Below the pieces are notes generated by a model, which saw only the letters and a list, made by a program, of their open reading frames with translations, made no database searches and had not been told where the DNA came from. The translations under genes were made by a program, and so were the position numbers. This document shows positions 13,762 to 14,399 of a stretch of DNA of 14,399 nt, piece after piece. This DNA is from Paracoccaceae bacterium. Its GTDB lineage: Bacteria > Pseudomonadota > Alphaproteobacteria > Rhodobacterales > Rhodobacteraceae. Numbering within the stretch: position 1 is the stretch's first letter; each line of letters begins with the position of its first letter. The stretch is taken from the NCBI GenBank assembly GCA_030625695.1, contig DAOUQK010000051.1:1-14399 (forward strand), read 5' to 3'.

Positions 13762-14399
13762 ATGGATATGACCCTGCACTTGACCGATCATTACCAGTCC
13801 CTTGTTCGCCAAGGCACATTGCAGCCGGACGAGGCGCAGATCGCAATGTTGCCCGACTTAGAACGCATCGCCATGGCTCTGAGCATTCCCGTCAAACGCG
13901 GCCTGTTTCGCAAGCCACCCGAGCCGCCCAAGGGTCTTTACCTATGGGGCGGCGTTGGCAGCGGCAAATCGATGCTGATGGACCTGTTTGTCGACACTCT
14001 CACGGGAATCCCGGTCAGGCGCGTGCATTTTCACGCCTTCATGCAGGAAATGCACGGGGGCATGCACGCCGCACGTCAGCAGGGCGTCGAAGATGTGATT
14101 GCGCCCGTTGCGGGTTCGGTCGCCGACAACATCCGCCTGCTGGCGTTTGATGAGATGCAGATCACCGACATCACCGATGCGATGATCGTCGGGCGTTTGT
14201 TCGAGGCGCTGTTCAAGGCCGGTGTGGTGATTGTTGCCACCTCAAACAGGGTGCCGGACGACCTCTATAAAGATGGGTTGAACCGGCAACTTTTCCTGCC
14301 GTTCATCGACCTGATCAAAGCGCGCATGCAGGTCCGAGAGCTGATCAGCCCGACGGACTACCGCCAGAACCGCTTGCAGGGCACACCAGTCTATTTCAC
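13762..14399 (+). CDS. zapE: Cell division protein ZapE / AFG1-like P-loop ATPase (3' truncated by window)
   Basis: The first 212 codons of an AFG1-family ATPase are present, and the frame runs off the window end. Bacterial ZapE associates with the FtsZ ring; mitochondrial AFG1 helps turn over respiratory-chain subunits. Family features are the N-terminal 'LTDHYQSLVRQGTLQPDEAQ' segment, 'GLYLWGGVGSGKS' with the Walker A at 63-70, 'VHFHAFMQEMH' (88-98), the Walker B 'LLAFDEMQ' (126-133) followed by 'ITDITDAMI', the sensor 'ATSNRVPDDLY' (159-169) and 'LFLPFIDLI' (177-185). The full protein is usually about 350-390 residues. The start is ATG 13762; a second ATG two codons on is equally possible because no clear ribosome-binding site precedes either. 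The 186-bp gap upstream holds no gene. Confidence 0.93.
   Translation, partial: MDMTLHLTDHYQSLVRQGTLQPDEAQIAMLPDLERIAMALSIPVKRGLFRKPPEPPKGLYLWGGVGSGKSMLMDLFVDTLTGIPVRRVHFHAFMQEMHGGMHAARQQGVEDVIAPVAGSVADNIRLLAFDEMQITDITDAMIVGRLFEALFKAGVVIVATSNRVPDDLYKDGLNRQLFLPFIDLIKARMQVRELISPTDYRQNRLQGTPVYF

Noticed and set aside
13692..14150. A 152-codon plus-strand open frame overlapping the zapE start
   Set aside because: It is in another frame from the clear AFG1/ZapE sequence (Walker A and B present) and its translation has a composition typical of an off-frame reading.
1..14399. CRISPR array, IS element, prophage, defence island or tRNA gene
   Set aside because: I saw no regularly spaced repeats, transposase or integrase domains, terminal inverted repeats or cloverleaf sequence.

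Overview
The window looks like the chromosome of an alphaproteobacterium, most likely Rhodobacteraceae (Roseobacter group). The basis is protein-level similarity as I recognise it: a TamB C-terminus, a remnant of the SOS gene imuB with the alphaproteobacterial GTTC-N7-GTTC LexA box, a glutathione-dependent formaldehyde pathway, the membrane ferritin MbfA, and a ZapE/AFG1-type ATPase. I see no tRNA, rRNA, CRISPR array, IS element or prophage. Genes are dense and base composition looks even throughout.

Layout. (1) 1-1101: 3' part of tamB. (2) 1165-1672, minus: an imuB pseudogene in which about 71 N-terminal codons are joined, out of frame, to about 90 C-terminal codons. Its SOS box survives at 1699-1713, and no imuA or dnaE2 lies beside it. 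(3) 1763-4177, plus: a basic class II c-type cytochrome, S-(hydroxymethyl)glutathione dehydrogenase, and a NYN/OST-HTH (LabA-like) putative RNase that starts on the base after the dehydrogenase stop codon. (4) 4187-7499: a metal and redox block. A Tat-exported multicopper oxidase and a TetR regulator are on the minus strand, divergent from mbfA, a ferritin-VIT1 iron exporter, on the plus strand. The 128-bp divergent region holds a perfect palindrome in the predicted tetR promoter and an Irr/ICE-like inverted repeat over the predicted mbfA -10. (5) 7541-8470: an AEC-family permease. (6) 8572-12336, plus: a compact run of S-formylglutathione hydrolase, a YaiI/DUF188 protein, a HAD hydrolase, an ornithine cyclodeaminase/mu-crystallin family protein and an exported alpha/beta hydrolase, with three start/stop overlaps. 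(7) 12340-13575, minus: an MFS transporter convergent with that run. (8) 13762 to the window end, plus: the start of zapE.

How it fits together. The dehydrogenase and FghA are consecutive enzymes of glutathione-dependent formaldehyde oxidation but are separated by about 5 kb of other genes. The most coherent new idea is that block (4) is an iron-efflux unit. MbfA would move Fe2+ to the periplasm and the exported multicopper oxidase could oxidise it there, under a TetR repressor and an iron-responsive Irr-type site. The parts are visible in the sequence; the joint function is inference. The second notable point is the decayed SOS mutasome gene. I do not see a clearly novel defence or mobile system.
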